A stretch of DNA of 9,336 nt, from positions 1 through 9,336 of the forward strand of contig JAEWUR010000554.1 of assembly GCA_023397045.1 (NCBI GenBank). Direction: 5' to 3'. The DNA comes from Planctomycetota bacterium (GTDB lineage Bacteria > Planctomycetota > Planctomycetia > Pirellulales > Thermoguttaceae). Shown one piece after another: positions 1 to 6,335 of this stretch. The notes below the pieces were generated by a model that saw only the letters and a list, made by a program, of their open reading frames with translations, was not told the DNA's origin and did no database searches. Within the stretch, counting starts at the first letter, position 1; the number at the start of each line of letters is the position of its first letter. The position numbers were made by a program, and so were the translations under genes.

Positions 1-653
1 ATCATCTCCTGGTCGTCGACAAACCGGCAGGTCTGCCGACGATGGGCACGCCCGGCGACCGGCCGACTCTGTTGTCCGTAGCCAAGCAATACGTCAAAGA
101 GCGTTATCAGAAGCCCGGCAACGTTTACTTGGGCGTCATGAGCCGACTCGACGCGCCGGTCACCGGCGTGGTGCTCCTGGCGCGAACCTCGAAAGCCGCG
201 GCCCGACTGACCGAACAGTTCCGAACCCACACGGTCGAGAAGACCTATTGGGCCGTCGTCGAACATTGCGAGGATTGGGACTCGAACGAGGGCCGTCTGG
301 TCGATTGGCTCGCCCACGACGACCGTCACCGCCGGATGAACATCGTCGGCCGAACCATGCCGGACGCCAAAGAGGCCAGTCTCGTCTATCGCCGCATCAA
401 AACCGTTTCGGCCGGCAAGTTCGCATGGATCGAGGTGCAACTCGAAACCGGCCGAAAGCACCAGATCCGCCTCCAAATGTCCCACCATGGACATCCGATC
501 GTCGGCGACCGGAAATACGGTAGCCGGACGCCTTTTTCACTCGGTATCGCGCTGCATGCCCGGCGTCTCGAAGTGTCTCATCCCACGACGGGCGAGCGTC
601 TGACCTTCGAAGCGCCCGCCCCAAATACCTGGCGTCCCTTCGGAATTCGCTAA
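1..653 (+). CDS. RluA-family RNA pseudouridine synthase, 5' end outside the window
   Basis: The gene is open from the first complete codon (base 3) to TAA at 651-653, giving 216 visible residues; the true start lies upstream of the window. The family converts specific uridines in rRNA or tRNA to pseudouridine in the cytoplasm. Visible family marks are the N-terminal strand LLVVDKPAGLPT, the catalytic loop SRLDAPVTGVVLLART with the catalytic Asp at bases 150-152, and the C-terminal block TGRKHQIRLQMSHHGHPIVGD followed by RKYG. The usual HRLD motif reads SRLD here, and the following residues are APVTG rather than DTSG. No S4 RNA-binding domain is visible, but it could precede the window. The RNA target cannot be told from sequence. 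The gene appears unrelated in function to the redox genes downstream and is separated from them by 87 bases with a promoter. Confidence 0.93.
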   Translation, partial: HLLVVDKPAGLPTMGTPGDRPTLLSVAKQYVKERYQKPGNVYLGVMSRLDAPVTGVVLLARTSKAAARLTEQFRTHTVEKTYWAVVEHCEDWDSNEGRLVDWLAHDDRHRRMNIVGRTMPDAKEASLVYRRIKTVSAGKFAWIEVQLETGRKHQIRLQMSHHGHPIVGDRKYGSRTPFSLGIALHARRLEVSHPTTGERLTFEAPAPNTWRPFGIR

Positions 654-693
654 GCTGTTTCGACCCATCGACCAGAAACCCATGTTTCGGCCC

Positions 694-721
694 TTGACTT
701 CCCGCTACTAACAGTAATAAT
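694..721 (+). promoter_or_regulatory. Putative sigma-70-type promoter of the perR-like gene
   Basis: TTGACT at 694-699 matches the -35 consensus in five of six positions. Sixteen bases later AATAAT (716-721) matches the -10 consensus in five of six. Transcription would start near 728, just before the ATG at 741. The -10 lies inside the palindrome described in the next entry, so a bound repressor would block the polymerase. Confidence 0.5.
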
Positions 722-733
722 TGCTATTAGTGG
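705..733 (+). promoter_or_regulatory. PerR/Fur-box-like operator
   Basis: The arms CTACTAACAG (705-714) and CTATTAGTGG (724-733) are inverted repeats matching at 8 of 10 positions around a 9-base AT-rich core. The inner 7-1-7 element TAATAAT-T-GCTATTA (715-729) agrees with the published Bacillus PerR-box consensus TTATAATnATTATAA at 10 of 14 fixed positions. It lies immediately upstream of a gene for a PerR-like protein, which suggests autoregulation. Binding is inferred, not shown. Confidence 0.55.
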
Positions 734-740
734 TAAGCCA

Positions 741-1229
741 ATGAACACCAAAATCGGTCAACGCAACACCCGACAGCGACAGGTCATCCTGGAAGAACTC
801 CGGGAGCTGACTTCGCACCCAACGGCGGCGACGCTTTACGAGCTCGTCCGACGGCGGCTGCCCAAGATCAGTCTCGGAACGGTCTATCGGAACCTGGAAT
901 TGCTGGCCAAGGCGGGCGAGATCCAGAAACTGGACATGGCTGGCGGCGAGGCCCGTTTTGACGGGAATGCCGCCGCACATGACCATCTCCGATGCGTGGG
1001 TTGCGGCCGTATGGAGGATGTTTCCGCCCTGCCACTTGACCTTTCCGAGGGGGCAACGAATCATTTCAGCGGCTATCGAATCCTCGGTCGCCGGATTGAA
1101 CTGTTCGGCGTCTGCCCGGAATGCGCCAACCAAGATCGTGACGTCGGCGGCCGACAAGATGAAAATCCTGCCGGTCGACGCGACGTGCGTTCCGTTCCTA
1201 CGAGTTCCCATTGTCGAAAACCAAGATAG
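741..1229 (+). CDS. perR: PerR-type Fur-family peroxide/iron-responsive regulator
   Basis: This is a 162-residue winged-helix Fur-family regulator. The DNA-binding half spans about residues 1-70 and includes TSHPTA and the recognition stretch KISLGTVYRNLELL. The dimer and metal domain follows. A structural zinc site is formed by C85-x2-C88 and C125-x2-C128. By alignment to Bacillus PerR, all five regulatory-metal ligands are present: H26, D74 (in ARFD), H80, H82 (in HDH) and D93. An Asp rather than Glu at the last position is the published feature that makes PerR, unlike Fur, highly sensitive to H2O2, so a peroxide sensor is favoured over an iron-uptake regulator. A PerR-box-like palindrome lies just upstream, and ferritin begins 15 bases after the stop, probably in the same operon. 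An Arg/Asp-rich tail of about 34 residues after C128 is not typical of the family. PerR versus Fur is the main uncertainty. Confidence 0.85.
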   Translation: MNTKIGQRNTRQRQVILEELRELTSHPTAATLYELVRRRLPKISLGTVYRNLELLAKAGEIQKLDMAGGEARFDGNAAAHDHLRCVGCGRMEDVSALPLDLSEGATNHFSGYRILGRRIELFGVCPECANQDRDVGGRQDENPAGRRDVRSVPTSSHCRKPR

Positions 1230-1244
1230 GAGTTTGCAAAAACC

Positions 1245-1766
1245 ATGTTGAAGCCCAAAATGCTTGACGCTTTCAATAAACAGGTCAACGCCGAGATGTT
1301 CTCGTCGTATCTCTACCTTTCGATGTCCGCCTATTTCGAGTCGCGAAACTTGAAAGGCATGGCCAACTGGATGCGGATCCAAGCGTCCGAGGAAACCGTC
1401 CACGCCATGAAGTTCTACGACTACATCAACGATCGCGGCGGACGCGTCGAACTGACCCAGATCGAAGCGCCGAAGACCGATTGGAAATCGCCGGTCGATG
1501 CGTTCGGCGACGCCTACGCGCACGAGGTGAAAATATCGAGCATGATCGACGACCTCATGAACGTGTCGATTGCCGAGAAGGACCACGCCGCGCACGACTT
1601 CCTCGAATGGTTCGTTACCGAACAAGTCGAAGAAGAAGCGGCGGCGCAGTTGATCGTCGAACAACTGAAAATGGTCGGCGACAGCGGCGTCGGGCTGTTC
1701 ATGCTCGATCAGCAACTCGGCCAGCGCACCGGCGGTGCTTCCGCCACGCCGGCCGATGCAACGTAA
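1245..1766 (+). CDS. ftnA: Bacterial non-heme ferritin
   Basis: This 173-residue ferritin matches the usual family length and forms, by family knowledge, a 24-subunit cytosolic iron-storage shell that oxidises Fe(II) with O2 or H2O2. Every ferroxidase-centre residue known from E. coli FtnA sits at the same number: E17, Y24, E50, H53, E94, E126, Q127 and E130. The iron site is therefore intact and this is not a Dps or bacterioferritin. No Met is positioned as a heme ligand as in Bfr. The last ten residues are a variable Gly/Ala/Thr tail. GGAG at 1229-1232, overlapping the stop codon of the upstream regulator gene, is its ribosome-binding site, so the two genes are probably co-transcribed and translationally linked. 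Ferritin lowers free Fe(II), which limits Fenton chemistry, a job that fits PerR control. A hairpin terminator follows. Confidence 0.96.
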   Translation: MLKPKMLDAFNKQVNAEMFSSYLYLSMSAYFESRNLKGMANWMRIQASEETVHAMKFYDYINDRGGRVELTQIEAPKTDWKSPVDAFGDAYAHEVKISSMIDDLMNVSIAEKDHAAHDFLEWFVTEQVEEEAAAQLIVEQLKMVGDSGVGLFMLDQQLGQRTGGASATPADAT

Positions 1767-1778
1767 AAGAAGAAATGC

Positions 1779-1838
1779 CCGTTTAGCGGGGCCGCTTGCG
1801 GCCCGCGAATCATCCGTGGGCCGCTAAGCGGTTTTTCT
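1779..1838 (+). terminator. Rho-independent-like terminator after ferritin
   Basis: CCGTTTAGCGG (1779-1789) pairs with CCGCTAAGCGG (1821-1831) over 11 positions with one G-U pair, and the intervening bases contain their own GC-rich hairpin around GCCGCTTGCGGC. A run of five T (1832-1836) follows the outer stem. This probably ends the perR-ferritin transcript, so the peroxiredoxin gene would need its own promoter; none is obvious in 1839-1885. Confidence 0.7.
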
Positions 1839-1900
1839 AAAACAACCGGCTTATCCAAAACACAACCATTCACCAAAACAACATCAAGGAGCGAAATGCC

Positions 1901-2491
1901 ATGTGTACCCTAGTCACGAAAGAAGCCCCCGATTTCACCGCCCAGGCCGTTATGCCGAACAATGCGTTCGCCGAGTTGAAACTCTCGTCGTACCGCGGCA
2001 AATACGTGCTCCTGTTCTTCTATCCGTTGGACTTTACCTTCGTTTGCCCCTCCGAAATCGTTGCGTTCGACGCGGCGCTGGCGGAGTTCGAGAAGAAGAA
2101 CGTCCAGGTCATCGGCGCCTCGGTCGACTCGCACTTCACGCACCTCGCCTGGAAGAATACGCCTCGCAACCAGGGCGGCATCGGACCGATCAAGTACCCC
2201 TTGGTCTCCGACCTGACCAAGCAGATCTCCCGTGATTATGGCGTCTTGCTCGAAGGCGGCGTGGCACTGCGCGGCTTGTTCCTCATCGACAAGGCGGGCA
2301 TTGTCCGGCACGCGCTGATCAACGACCTGCCCATCGGGCGAAGCGTCGACGAAGCGCTGCGCGTGGTCGACGCGCTGCAATTCCATGAAGAGAACGGCGA
2401 CGTCTGCCCCGCCAATTGGCACAAGGGCGACGAAGCCATGAAACCGAGCGCCGAGGGCGTCGCCTCGTACCTGGCGAAACATACCTCGTAG
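1901..2491 (+). CDS. Typical 2-Cys peroxiredoxin (AhpC/Prx1 type)
   Basis: This 196-residue protein reduces H2O2, organic peroxides and probably peroxynitrite in the cytosol, using thiol donors. The thioredoxin-fold core carries the peroxidatic site [13 protein letters not shown] with Cp at C49, and the resolving cysteine C169 lies in DVCPANW, so it is a typical two-Cys homodimer enzyme. A GGIG loop is present, equivalent to the GGLG motif linked to sensitivity to over-oxidation, but the C-terminal YF motif that completes that trait is absent (the end reads SYLAKHTS). The reducing partner, AhpF or thioredoxin, is not in the window. AAGGAG at 1886-1891 lies nine bases before the ATG and fixes the start. 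The gene sits between ferritin and a metal permease, which supports a peroxide-defence role. No PerR box is seen just upstream. Confidence 0.95.
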   Translation: MCTLVTKEAPDFTAQAVMPNNAFAELKLSSYRGKYVLLFFYPLDFTFVCPSEIVAFDAALAEFEKKNVQVIGASVDSHFTHLAWKNTPRNQGGIGPIKYPLVSDLTKQISRDYGVLLEGGVALRGLFLIDKAGIVRHALINDLPIGRSVDEALRVVDALQFHEENGDVCPANWHKGDEAMKPSAEGVASYLAKHTS

Positions 2492-2512
2492 CGTCTTTTA
2501 CATTGAGTACGC

Positions 2513-3808
2513 GTGGTGGAAACCGTTTTTAACATCATCGTCGAGACCTGGTCCGTCCTGGGCGAAATGTCGCCCTACCTGCTGTTCGGCTTCCTCGTGG
2601 CGGGCATCCTCTCGGTATGCATTTCGCCCGAGTTCGTCGGGCGGCATCTGGGAGGGCGAGGTTTCGGCCCGGTCTGGAAGGCCGCGGTCCTGGGCGTACC
2701 ACTCCCGTTGTGCTCGTGCGGCGTCATTCCCGTGGCGGCCTCGTTTCACCGCCACGGGGCAAGCCGTGCGTCGGTCGCTTCATTCCTCCTGACGACGCCT
2801 CAGATCGGGGTCGACAGCATCGCCGTCACCTACGGCCTGCTCGGCTGGGTGTTTGCCGTCTTCCGACCGATCGTCGCATTGGCCACCGGCCTGATCGGCG
2901 GCCTGTTGGTCATGCTCTTCGCACAACCGAACCATGACGAGCGAGGTGATCCGTCTGACACCTCGACCTGCACCGAAAGTTGTTGTTCCGACCGAGGCAA
3001 ACAGAATCTGGTTTGGCGTTCGCTCAAATATGGTTTCGTCACTTTGCCCCGCGACATCGGCGTCGCCCTGTTGGTCGGCGTCGTGATTGCCGGCGCAATC
3101 GCCGCGCTGACGCCCCCAAACCAGTGGCATGCTTACCTGGGCGGCGGAATCGGCTCCATTTTCATCGCCATACTGTTGGGCACCCCGCTTTACGTTTGCT
3201 CATCGGCCTCGGTGCCCATCGCAGTCGGATTGATGCATCTTGGCGCTTCGCCAGGCACCGCGCTCGCGTTTCTGATCGCCGGGCCCGCGACCAATGCAGC
3301 CACCATCGCGACGCTCTGGAAATTGCTCGGTCGGCTCTCGGCGGGACTCTACCTGCTGACGGTCGCCGCCAGCGCGGTCTTCGGCGGACTGCTGCTCGAC
3401 TGGATATTCACGTTCACGTCATTCTCGATGCCCTTCGCGGCCGAACACGACCACGCGGCAATGACCAGTTCGTGGACCGGCACGTTTTGGGCGATCCTGC
3501 TGCTGGCCGTGCTGGGTTTCTCCTACGCGGCCAAGCCTCGCGAAGACCACGACCACGACGACGCGGGCCATTCCGAAACCGGCCCAACCGTCCAATTGGC
3601 CATCACCGGCATGACCTGCGACCACTGCAAACAAGCCGTTGCCAACGCCCTGCGGAATTGCCGGGGAGTAACGTCGGTCACCATCGATCTGGCCGCCGGC
3701 CGAGCGATTGTCGCCGGCACGGCAATCGACCTCGACGAGTTGCTCAACGCCGTGAAATCGGCGGGATACGAGGCCTCGGCGGTTGCCGACGACACGTCCA
3801 AACGGTAA
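2513..3808 (+). CDS. SO_0444-family Cu/Zn-type efflux permease with C-terminal HMA domain
   Basis: This is a 431-residue inner-membrane permease of the DUF318/ArsP-like family, SO_0444 type, thought to export copper or zinc. Two similar membrane halves each bear a Cys signature: PLPLCSCGVIPVA (C67, C69) and GTPLYVCSSASVPIA (C229), followed by AGPATN (256-261). A cytoplasmic-type loop between the halves holds C153, C157 and C158. After the last helix comes a His/Asp-rich linker (H346, H348, H353) and then a heavy-metal-associated domain (about 360-428) with GMTCDHC, whose metal-binding cysteines are C369 and C372. The start is a tandem GTG pair (2513 and 2516) with no clear ribosome-binding site, 21 bases after the peroxiredoxin stop, so translational coupling is likely. 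The substrate metal is not proven; the soft-thiol ligands favour Cu(I), Zn(II) or a metalloid. Confidence 0.9.
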   Translation: MVETVFNIIVETWSVLGEMSPYLLFGFLVAGILSVCISPEFVGRHLGGRGFGPVWKAAVLGVPLPLCSCGVIPVAASFHRHGASRASVASFLLTTPQIGVDSIAVTYGLLGWVFAVFRPIVALATGLIGGLLVMLFAQPNHDERGDPSDTSTCTESCCSDRGKQNLVWRSLKYGFVTLPRDIGVALLVGVVIAGAIAALTPPNQWHAYLGGGIGSIFIAILLGTPLYVCSSASVPIAVGLMHLGASPGTALAFLIAGPATNAATIATLWKLLGRLSAGLYLLTVAASAVFGGLLLDWIFTFTSFSMPFAAEHDHAAMTSSWTGTFWAILLLAVLGFSYAAKPREDHDHDDAGHSETGPTVQLAITGMTCDHCKQAVANALRNCRGVTSVTIDLAAGRAIVAGTAIDLDELLNAVKSAGYEASAVADDTSKR

Positions 3809-3824
3809 CCTGTATCTTCCGAAA

Positions 3825-3915
3825 CGTCCCCTCCGCCGCCGGGAGATGGCGAGGGTGGGGGCGTTTTCAAATGTCCCCTCTCCCTCCGGGAGAGGGCTAG
3901 GGTGAGGGCGTTTTG
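3825..3915 (+). repeat. Two 44-bp dispersed-type repeats, tandem
   Basis: Copy 1 is 3825-3868 and copy 2 is 3872-3915. They match at 36 of 44 positions without gaps. Copy 2 contains a perfect hairpin, CCCTCTCCC (3876-3884), loop TCC, GGGAGAGGG (3888-3896); in copy 1 this stem is decayed. Both end in GAGGGTG…GGGCGTTTT. Repeats of this kind are common between genes in Planctomycetota and some Proteobacteria and, when translated antisense, give spurious peptides such as HPSPLPEGEG. They separate the metal permease from fprA and may end transcription or stabilise RNA. Confidence 0.8.
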
Positions 3916-3964
3916 CCAACGATTCTTTTTGGGTCTCAGAAAAATAATTAAGCTCGTATACACC

Positions 3965-5161
3965 ATGAACGTTTCTCTGCACGAAAACATCGATTGGGTC
4001 GGCGCCGTCGATTGGACGATCCGCGATTTCCACAGCTACGACACCGAACGAGGTTCGACCTACAACGCCTACCTGGTGCGCGACGAAAAGACCGCCCTGA
4101 TCGATGCCGTTAAATCGCCCTTCGCCGACGAATTGCTGAAAAACGTCGCCGCCCTCATCGATCCGGCCAGGGTCGACTACATCGTTTGCAACCATGCCGA
4201 ACTCGATCACGCCGGGGCACTGCCGCAGGTGCTTCGTGCGATGCCCCAGGCAACGCTCCTGTGCGACAAGAAATGCGCCGCCGCGCTCGGCGAACATTTC
4301 GACACGTCCGCCTGGAAGATTCAAATGGTCGCCGACGGCCAGACGATTTCGCTCGGACGGCGGCATCTTCAGTTCGTCGAAACGCCGATGATCCATTGGC
4401 CCGAGTCGATGTTCACCTACGTGCCCGAGGACAAGCTGCTGTTCTCGATGGACGCGTTCGGACAGCATTACGCCACCAGCGAACGGTTCGCCGACGAAAC
4501 CGACGTGAACATCGTGTTGCAGGAAGCGAAAACCTACTACGCCAACATCGTGATGCCGTACGGCAAATCAGTGCTCGCCTGCCTCGATCGCGTCGGCGGT
4601 CTCCCGATCGAGATGATCGCGCCCAGCCACGGACTGATCTGGCGAAAAAACCTCGCCGACATCCTCGACCGATATCGCCGTTGGGCAAACCACCAGCCAA
4701 CGGCCAAGGTGCTGGTGATTTTCGACTCGATGTGGGAAAGCACTTCCGCAATGGCCCGGGCCATCCTCGACGGCGCTACGCAGCCGGGCGTCAGTGCGGA
4801 ATTGATCCACGTGCGGCGGTCGAACTTGACGCACATCGCCGCCGAGATGCTGGACGCCGCGGCCGTGGCCTTCGGCTCGGCAACGCTCAACCGAAACATG
4901 ATGCCCATGATGGCCGCAACGTTGTGCTACCTCGATGGGCTGCGGCCGAAAAATAAAGCCGCCGTGGCCTTCGGCTCCTACGGCTGGGGACGCGGCGGAC
5001 CCGAGGCGGTCGATCGCGCCCTGCACGATCTCGAATGGGATGTCGTCGCCGAACCGATCCGCGCGAAGTACCGACCGACCCCGGACGTTCTCGATCAATG
5101 CCGAGCCGTCGGCAAAATCCTCGCCGACCGTGCCGGTGGTCTGTCCAATTCAAGTTCATGA
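3965..5161 (+). CDS. fprA: A-type flavodiiron protein (FprA), O2/NO reductase
   Basis: This 398-residue cytosolic enzyme reduces O2 to water or NO to N2O at a diiron site beside FMN. The N-terminal metallo-beta-lactamase-like domain (1-245) carries the complete ligand set in the known spacing: H77-x-E79-x-D81-H82, H144, D163 and H222. The flavodoxin domain (248-392) has the FMN phosphate loop DSMWESTSAMA (254-264) and GSYGWGRGG. No rubredoxin or flavin reductase domain is fused, so a separate rubredoxin is expected as electron donor. The reading frame extends upstream to an ATG at 3902, but that part lies within repeat DNA and is not family-like, so ATG 3965 is chosen. No Shine-Dalgarno is visible; an AT-rich stretch AAATAATTAA (3942-3951) weakly recalls a PerR half-site. 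The last eight residues come from a MITE-like repeat that overlaps the 3' end. Confidence 0.95.
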   Translation: MNVSLHENIDWVGAVDWTIRDFHSYDTERGSTYNAYLVRDEKTALIDAVKSPFADELLKNVAALIDPARVDYIVCNHAELDHAGALPQVLRAMPQATLLCDKKCAAALGEHFDTSAWKIQMVADGQTISLGRRHLQFVETPMIHWPESMFTYVPEDKLLFSMDAFGQHYATSERFADETDVNIVLQEAKTYYANIVMPYGKSVLACLDRVGGLPIEMIAPSHGLIWRKNLADILDRYRRWANHQPTAKVLVIFDSMWESTSAMARAILDGATQPGVSAELIHVRRSNLTHIAAEMLDAAAVAFGSATLNRNMMPMMAATLCYLDGLRPKNKAAVAFGSYGWGRGGPEAVDRALHDLEWDVVAEPIRAKYRPTPDVLDQCRAVGKILADRAGGLSNSSS

Positions 5162-5274
5162 ATGGACGGAACATCGTAGCCCGAAGCGTAAGCGAGGGAC
5201 AGCCTCGCTTACGCTTCGGGTTACGATTCTGTCGCACCGAACCTCCATTAGTAATGACGATCTGGACAGACCAC
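5136..5274. repeat. MITE-like element with nested inverted repeats
   Basis: A 12-bp perfect inverted repeat, GTGGTCTGTCCA (5136-5147) and TGGACAGACCAC (5263-5274), bounds 139 bases. A long palindrome lies inside it. The intervening arms also show patchy similarity to each other (AATGGA in both). The left end lies inside fprA and supplies its last codons and stop. No transposase is encoded and I see no target-site duplication, so whether it ever moved is uncertain. Confidence 0.6.
5173..5227. repeat. 25-bp palindrome with CCCGAAGCGTAAGCGAGG core
   Basis: Arms 5173-5197 and 5203-5227 are complementary at 24 of 25 positions (the exception is a possible G-U pair) around the 5-base loop GACAG. 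The core CCCGAAGCGTAAGCGAGG is a highly repeated intergenic motif in Pirellulales-type genomes, as I recall them; its antisense frames read as NPKRKRG or RSVSEG peptides. It lies 12 bases after the fprA stop and would form a very stable RNA hairpin, probably ending or protecting the fprA transcript. There is no T-run, so it is not a canonical terminator. Confidence 0.85.
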
Positions 5275-5505
5275 TTGGGCTGCGGCCGAAATACAGACCG
5301 CCACTGCGGAAATCCAGGCAGGCCTGTAAATCTAGGGGACCTGCCATCCGAGTTGGCCCGGCGCCTCAGGCCAATTTCCGACCGATTCGCCGAAACCGAC
5401 CTTGCCCCCTCCTGCAACGGTCGATATCCTCCCACTTCCCTAGCTTGTTGACAGGTCGGCGGCGACAGCGGTCGGCCGTTCCGTATTCGGCGAGGCGCGG
5501 TTCTC
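5275..5505. other. Intergenic stretch without a recognised gene
   Basis: The gap between fprA and the lipoprotein gene is 344 bases (5162-5505). Its first third is the palindromic element. In the rest I see only the 16-bp fprA repeat, a short CAGGCCTG palindrome (5312-5319), and a TTGACA at 5448-5453 that lacks a -10 at proper spacing. Reading frames here are short or continue from repeat DNA and show no family resemblance. Confidence 0.6.
5276..5291 (+). repeat. 16-bp exact copy of an internal fprA segment
   Basis: TGGGCTGCGGCCGAAA occurs at 4936-4951 inside fprA and again here, 340 bases downstream, directly after the MITE-like element. Similarity continues imperfectly (TACAGACCGCC against AATAAAGCCGCC). 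It could be a duplication remnant or chance in GC-rich sequence. Confidence 0.6.
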
Positions 5506-6270
5506 ATGACCAATACTCCAAACAGAACCGATCGTTGGCTGCTCGTTCAATGGACGGCACTGGCCGGGCTCCTTCTCGGCTCGGTCGGCTGCGGCGGATT
5601 CAACGCACAAGGACGCAACTCGGAAGGTGTCCGGCTGTTCCAGCAAGCGCGCTACCAAGAGGCGATCAAACACTTCCAAGAAGCCAGCTATTCCGATCCG
5701 AACAACGCCGACTCCTATTACAATCTGGCGGCGACCTACCATCGCATCGGCAAACAGGAAAAACGCCAAACCGACCTCGATCAGGCCGAAACGTACTATA
5801 ACCTGTGCCTCGACCGGAACGACAATCACACCGAGTGCTACCGAGGGCTGGCCGTGCTGCTGGTCGAAGAAGGACGCAAGGACGAGGCGTTCCGGTTGAT
5901 CGAAGGGTGGATCCAACGCCAACCGATGACCGCCGACGCGAAGATCGAATTCGCACGCCTGAACGAAGAGTTCGGAAATCGTGCCGTGGCCAAAGAAAAC
6001 CTGATTGAAGCGTTGGCCATTCAGCCGGACAACCCCAGGGCATTGACGGCCCTGGGCAAGATCCGTGAAGACGCCGGCGATACGGCCCAGGCGCTGGCCA
6101 ACTATCAACGTTCGTATAGCCGCGACAGCCGCCAGCCGCTGTTGGCCTCGCGCATCAGCGCGTTGCAGGGCCGAACGGCATCGCCCACCACAACCGCCTC
6201 GACCATCGCGGCCCCAACCGTCGAACTCGGCACGCGTGTGGCCGATCGCGCTCCCGCGCCGCTCCAATAA
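5506..6270 (+). CDS. TPR-repeat lipoprotein
   Basis: The 254-residue product starts with a signal peptide: Arg10, a hydrophobic core (about 11-25), then LLGSVGC, where C29 would be the lipidated cysteine, although Ser at -3 is not the commonest residue. Residues 35-210 are about five tetratricopeptide repeats; clear ones run from EGVRLFQQARYQEAIKHFQE and include SYYNLAATYHRIGK, CYRGLAVLLVEEGRKDEAF and ALTALGKIREDAGDTAQALA. The rest (about 213-254) is a Thr/Pro/Ala-rich disordered tail. TPR proteins serve as scaffolds for protein assembly; this one is probably anchored in a membrane facing the periplasm. Its partner is unknown and no enzyme domain is seen. Weak GAGG (5492-5495) lies ten bases before the ATG. 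It converges with the bd-like operon, so it is not co-transcribed with it. Similar proteins are common in Planctomycetota. Confidence 0.88.
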   Translation: MTNTPNRTDRWLLVQWTALAGLLLGSVGCGGFNAQGRNSEGVRLFQQARYQEAIKHFQEASYSDPNNADSYYNLAATYHRIGKQEKRQTDLDQAETYYNLCLDRNDNHTECYRGLAVLLVEEGRKDEAFRLIEGWIQRQPMTADAKIEFARLNEEFGNRAVAKENLIEALAIQPDNPRALTALGKIREDAGDTAQALANYQRSYSRDSRQPLLASRISALQGRTASPTTTASTIAAPTVELGTRVADRAPAPLQ

Positions 6271-6302
6271 CGAATCCCGTCGTCGTGCTGCTATCCCGTC
6301 TG

Positions 6303-6323
6303 GCGGCGGGGCTTGCCCGCCGC
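6303..6323. terminator. GC-rich hairpin between convergent genes
   Basis: GCGGCGGG (6303-6310) and CCCGCCGC (6316-6323) form a perfect 8-bp stem around loop GCTTG. It lies in the 65-base gap between the 3' ends of the lipoprotein gene and the bd-like operon, so it may end transcription from both sides. No T-run is present on either strand, so this is a hairpin, not a canonical intrinsic terminator. Confidence 0.45.
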
Positions 6324-6335
6324 GATCAACGGCCA

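Noticed and set aside
708..1715. 335-codon open frame on the minus strand
   Set aside because: It is antisense to the PerR-like and ferritin genes, both of which have complete active-site residues.
3902..3964. Upstream ATG giving fprA 21 extra residues
   Set aside because: The added part is encoded in repeat DNA and the spacer. Family alignment begins just after ATG 3965, and the metal ligands then have the usual numbering.
3419..4468. 349-codon minus-strand frame including HPSPLPEGEG
   Set aside because: It is antisense to the permease and fprA; the peptide is the translation of the 44-bp repeat, a frequent source of false proteins.
5448..5489. TTGACA as promoter of the TPR lipoprotein gene
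   Set aside because: The only -10-like hexamer (TATTCG at 5484) is about 30 bases away, too far for a standard promoter.
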